Below, piece after piece: positions 60,901-64,000 of a stretch of DNA of 64,000 nt. The stretch is from the NCBI GenBank assembly GCA_008711295.1, contig VUYV01000154.1, positions 1,079,726 through 1,143,725 on the forward strand, in the 5' to 3' direction. This stretch comes from Anarhynchus alexandrinus (taxonomy: Eukaryota; Chordata; Aves; Charadriiformes; Charadriidae). Made by a program: the position numbers and the translations under genes. Within the stretch, counting starts at the first letter, position 1, and each line of letters starts with the position of its first letter. The notes beneath the pieces are model-generated. The model ran no database searches. It had not been told where the DNA came from and was given only the letters and a program-made list of their open reading frames with translations.

Positions 60901-62815
60901 AAACCAGGGCAGCAGAGGTGGGGAGGGGGTTTCACGCATATTTGGATCTTACCAGAGTGTGAAATGCGGACGTATACCGAGCTCAGAATTACTGGATCCC
61001 TGCCTTTGATGCAGCCACTCTGCTTGGGCAGTGACTAGCAGAGATGGCCCAGATCTTGTTTAAGCCTTCAAGACATTGCCGTAATATAATCAGCAGCAAT
61101 TCTGAGGGCATAAATAAAAGATAACATTCATGAGGTTTTCAGAGGGATGACATAGTGTGCATAAAACATTTGAATACCACAGACAGAGCAGATGAAAAGG
61201 GATTGAGTTGTAAATAAGAAATCATTCCTTGATGGGCTGATGTAGTTTGGCAGTAGAAGATGGGTTTCATCTGATCAATGTAGGCATCTACAGTGTATAG
61301 AAAGCATCTCAGCTATTCACCCCCACTCCTTACCACCCTTATAGACAACGAAGAAAAAGATGCTTCTCAGGCACAATGTAACTCTTCTGAAAATAAATCT
61401 TTAAAATAGATTCATTTTAGCTACAGCCTAAAAATGCCTGTTCCTCACCATTAACTCTGAAGAGAGCCTATGGTGACTAGCTCAGACGTGGACATCTGCT
61501 GGATAAATATGAAAAGGCAAATGAAATATGTGCCAACCGCAGTCACAATCAACTGGTAGCTTTTCAGCCTGCCTTGATGCTGTAACCCCACTTAGGAAGC
61601 GTTACAGCCAGTTAGAAAGTTAAAGAAAATAAATGCATGAAAAATACTAACATGAAAAGTTTCCTATTTCTTATGAGAAGCTTGATTTGATATTCCCCAC
61701 AACTTAGGAAAATGAATCCAGCCATATGAGTAGAGGAATATACTCTTGTTGTACTCCGTTGCTCTTGTGTAATGTTCTTTGAAATATGGGTTTCAGCAGT
61801 TCTGTTACCATGGTGTCACTTGCAAAACACTTGTAAGCCTGCTAGGGACATCAGAACTTGACTAATTAATCTCTACAAAATGCTTTGAGTTTCACTGGGT
61901 GACAGATACTCTGGGTTAGTTTCTTTGGCCTTCTCTCATGAGGAGCAGTACCTTCAAAAGATGAGTGAAGGTATGTGAAAATTATTGTTTGCCTGAAGGC
62001 AGACAAACTAGTCCTGAAAAATGAGGCTTTGTAAATTTATTTTGACCCTTCTTTTTTCCCCATTGCCCTTTTAAAGGGCAGGTCCCAGTCCTATTGAAAT
62101 GACTACCCTTGGTGTACTGACTACTCTAAGTGTAAACTCTTACTCTGGGCAAGCAGGGAACGCGGCTTTCGTTATTCAAAAGCACTTAAATGAAGTGAAA
62201 TATCTTCTTTTAAGTGATTGTCTGAGCAGAGAAGAGAGATGGGACTTGTAGGAAGAAGTAATGTCTTTTCTGAGACAAACCGATAGAAGTGGAAAGAAAC
62301 AGAGAAGCTTTAACGGGCTTTTGTGCTGGAAAGATTGTTTTTTTCCAACACTACCAGTTATTCTAATAAAAGGTATTACCTCTCCCTATAAACCTTGCCT
62401 CTCACCTCTTAATGTTTCTTATGCTGATACTTCTTTTTATTCCTCTTTTCGAAGCTATATGGATTTAGAAGGAGTCCATATCCATCTTCTGCAGTTTCCA
62501 AGTGCTTAAAACACTCTGCCTGTAGAATTTATACTGTATATGGAGTGCTCTCAAGGAGCTGCACTTACATAACAGTGCTTGATTGAATGTCTTGTTTTCC
62601 ACGTGCAAGTCCAAGAGGCTGGAAATAAGGACTGTGGAGAAATACCTGCTTTCTGAAAATCATTAGTCTTTTTTCCCCTCCCTAATTAATTTCTTTGTAC
62701 CGCTAGAGAGTTGCACTAGAGGTGCCAACTTGACTGAATCTGGACCATGCTCTGATGTAACCTGGGCTTGCCTAGGGGCCTGCTGAGATCCCCTGCTCAC
62801 TGCTGGTGGGGCTAT
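57994..62815. other. Unique non-coding region
   Basis: No gene is recognised. An A16 run lies at 58397-58412, followed by a purine-rich CAGAAAGA / GAAAA microsatellite to about 58480. Open frames at 59205-59531 (108 codons) and 60745-61038 (97 codons) show no known domain. Confidence 0.5.
58397..58480. repeat. A16 run and purine-rich microsatellite
   Basis: Sixteen A, then GACAAACAGGCAGAAAGACAG with CAGAAAGA-type units, then AGAAAAGAAAAGAAAG. It is a simple polypurine tract and no retroelement body is recognised upstream of it. Confidence 0.85.
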
Positions 62816-63280
62816 TTCAGCCTTTCAGCCTCTCCTCATAGGAGAGGTGCTCCAGCCCTCGGCTATGAGGAGAGGCTGAAAGAGTTGGGGCTGTTCAGCC
62901 TGGAGAAGACAAGGCTCCGGGGAGACGTTATTGTGGCCCTCCAGTACCTAAAGGGGGCCTACAGGAGAGCTGGGGAAGGACTTTTTACTAGGGCATGTAG
63001 CTATAGGACGAGGGGGAATGGCTTTAAACCGGAAGAGGGCAGGTTTAGATTAAACATTAGGAAGAAGTTTTTCACTTTGAGGGTGGTGAGGCACTGGAAC
63101 AGGTTGCCCAGAGAGGTTGTTGAGGCCCCATCCCTGGAGGTGTTCAAGGTCAGGCTGGACGTGGCCTTGGGCAGCCTGGTGTGGTGGGAGGTGTCCCTGC
63201 CTATGGCAGGGGGGTTGGAACTTGGTGAACTTCAAGGTCCCTTCCAACCTAAACCATTCTATGATTCTATGACTCTGTGA
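62768..63280 (+). pseudogene. CR1 ORF2 C-terminal remnant, stop codon lost
   Basis: A 170-codon open frame holds the ORF2 end: [20 protein letters not shown] (about residues 35-54), [12 protein letters not shown] (91-102) and [13 protein letters not shown] (107-119). The first about 34 residues come from flanking DNA and the inverted segment. Other CR1s end shortly after the LDVALGSLV position with TAG; here the site reads TGG, so the frame continues through the 3' UTR. The product has no catalytic domain. Confidence 0.8.
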
Positions 63281-63290
63281 TTCTATTTGT
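62823..63290 (+). mobile_element. CR1 LINE 3' end with a short inverted 5' segment
   Basis: The body (62861-63290) is a well-preserved CR1: GGAGAGGCTGAAAGAGTTGG (from about 62869), GGTTTAGATTAAACATTAGG, CACTGGAACAGGTTGCCCAG, GCCTATGGCAGGGGGGTTGG and an ATTCTATGATTCTATGACTC tail. Its first about 38 bases (62823-62860) are CR1 sequence in reverse orientation, so TTTCAGCCTCTCCTCATAG (62823-62841) is the exact reverse complement of 62863-62881. This is the 5' inversion known from LINE-1 as twin priming. It is one of the least decayed copies in the window. Confidence 0.93.
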
Positions 63291-63759
63291 GAGCTTGACA
63301 TAACTTTATTCCCAGAATTTGTGCTGGAGTTATATTTAATTGCTTTTATTCTTTGCTGGAAATGATTAGAAAGATGTTCACTTTGTCTCTAAGATGCCTC
63401 AAAAAGGAGGAAGTTTCTGGGTATTCATATTGAACTTTCCAATCCCTCCATTTCTCCGCACAAACTGAAAATTACCAGCAGTTCTTTGGACGAAGGCAAA
63501 ATTACCTTATCTACTGAACAGATCGAAAATAGCATCCCTCCTGTGTTACCCAGCTTGGACTATTTTTTGTACCTGCTAATTGGGGTTAGTTGTACTGTGC
63601 CCTTTTCCAAACAGTCAGGGCACTGCTTCACCCAACTGAGACAAGATTCTTCTCTAAGAGCTATGACCTCCATTTTGACCAATCTCCTACAGAAAGATTA
63701 TGCCTAGAAGGCAAATACCCCCAAAATTGGCAGTCTGATAGCCCTAATATAGAGAAAAA
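63291..63759. other. Unique non-coding stretch
   Basis: No gene is recognised. The 73-codon open frame at 63486-63707 has no known domain. The next CR1 may start a little earlier than drawn, since 63715-63760 could be its decayed upstream part. Confidence 0.5.
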
Positions 63760-64000
63760 ATAAGCAGAGACATTATATATTGGAGGGAAAAGACGGCAGG
63801 GCATAAGCAATCCAGGAGGTTCCTGGAGTGAATTGATAACTTCCCTCTCCAAGTGATAAAGGAGCCAACGAAGAGAGGTGTTCTGCAGGACCTCATGTAC
63901 ACCAACAATGAGGGACTTTTTCGGGTTGTGAAGGTCAAAGGCAGCTGTGGCTGCAGTGTAAGATGGCGGAGTTCAGGATCCTGAGGCCAGGAAGGAGGGT
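63760..64000 (+). mobile_element. CR1 LINE, endonuclease region, runs off window
   Basis: CAATCCAGGAGGTTCCTGGA, GAGCCAACGAAGAGAGGTGT, AAGGTCAAAGGCAGCTGTGG and GAGTTCAGGATCCTGAGGCC match the part of CR1 ORF2 that encodes the C-terminal end of the APE-type endonuclease. The frame reads DNFPLQVIKEPTKRGVLQDL and continues to KVKGSCGCS. The family then has the SDHE motif with the catalytic His, but here about four bases are missing (GGCTGCAGTGTAAGATGG), which removes SDH and shifts the frame. It is a separate insertion from the CR1 that ends at 63290. The reverse-transcriptase part, if present, lies beyond the window. Confidence 0.87.

Noticed and set aside
1..64000. CRISPR array, operon, phage or bacterial system
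   Set aside because: No spaced direct repeats, no compact genes with ribosome-binding sites; composition and repeats are those of a bird nuclear genome.

Overview
The window reads as non-coding DNA from a bird nuclear genome. It is AT-rich and intron-like or intergenic, with no continuous gene on either strand. Almost every open frame of 60-170 codons is either chance or a relic of a CR1 LINE. The avian call rests on many 5'-truncated CR1 (chicken repeat 1) copies with their typical 3' tails (ATTCTATG/ATTCTGTG or CCTAT repeats), on a solo ERV LTR of a type common in birds, and on rare, heavily decayed MIR-like and L3/CR1-like relics of amniote age. I cannot name the species. A single N at 14215 suggests a draft assembly.

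Layout. 1-7.9 kb: unique AT-rich DNA with a decayed CR1 (1668-2180), two MIR-like SINE relics in opposite orientation (2955-3150 and 3238-3345), a recognisable CR1 (4515-4957) and a third MIR-like relic (7690-7870). 7.9-20.5 kb: mostly featureless, with a CR1 scrap at 15.7 kb, a perfect 2 x 24 bp tandem duplication at 16.8 kb and a weak candidate microexon at 19053-19095. 20546-21097: a complete solo LTR with 5 bp target-site duplication, TATA box and poly(A) signal. 21-33 kb: unique sequence with an ancient L3/CR1 relic (29.3 kb) and a CR1 with a CCTAT tail (30.7-31.2 kb). 33.3-35.4 kb: the longest CR1 (about 1.9 kb, minus strand), which keeps reverse-transcriptase sequence with both catalytic motifs damaged. 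35-47.6 kb: unique, with two more old LINE relics. 47.7-49.3 kb: two CR1s in opposite orientation. 51.7 kb: a CR1 scrap. 56.3-58 kb: one CR1 inserted inside another, giving a chimeric 158-codon open frame. 62.8-63.3 kb: a CR1 with a short 5' inversion. 63.76-64 kb: the endonuclease part of another CR1 that runs out of the window.

Nothing here works as a gene system. CR1 encodes an APE-type endonuclease and a reverse transcriptase that copy the element by target-primed reverse transcription, and every copy seen is truncated or mutated. The LTR is what remains after recombination between the two LTRs of a provirus. I found no tRNA, rRNA, CRISPR array, operon or intact protein gene, and no convincing previously undescribed system. 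The most informative items are the nested CR1, the inverted CR1 5' end, the endonuclease and reverse-transcriptase lesions, the solo LTR and the candidate microexon.
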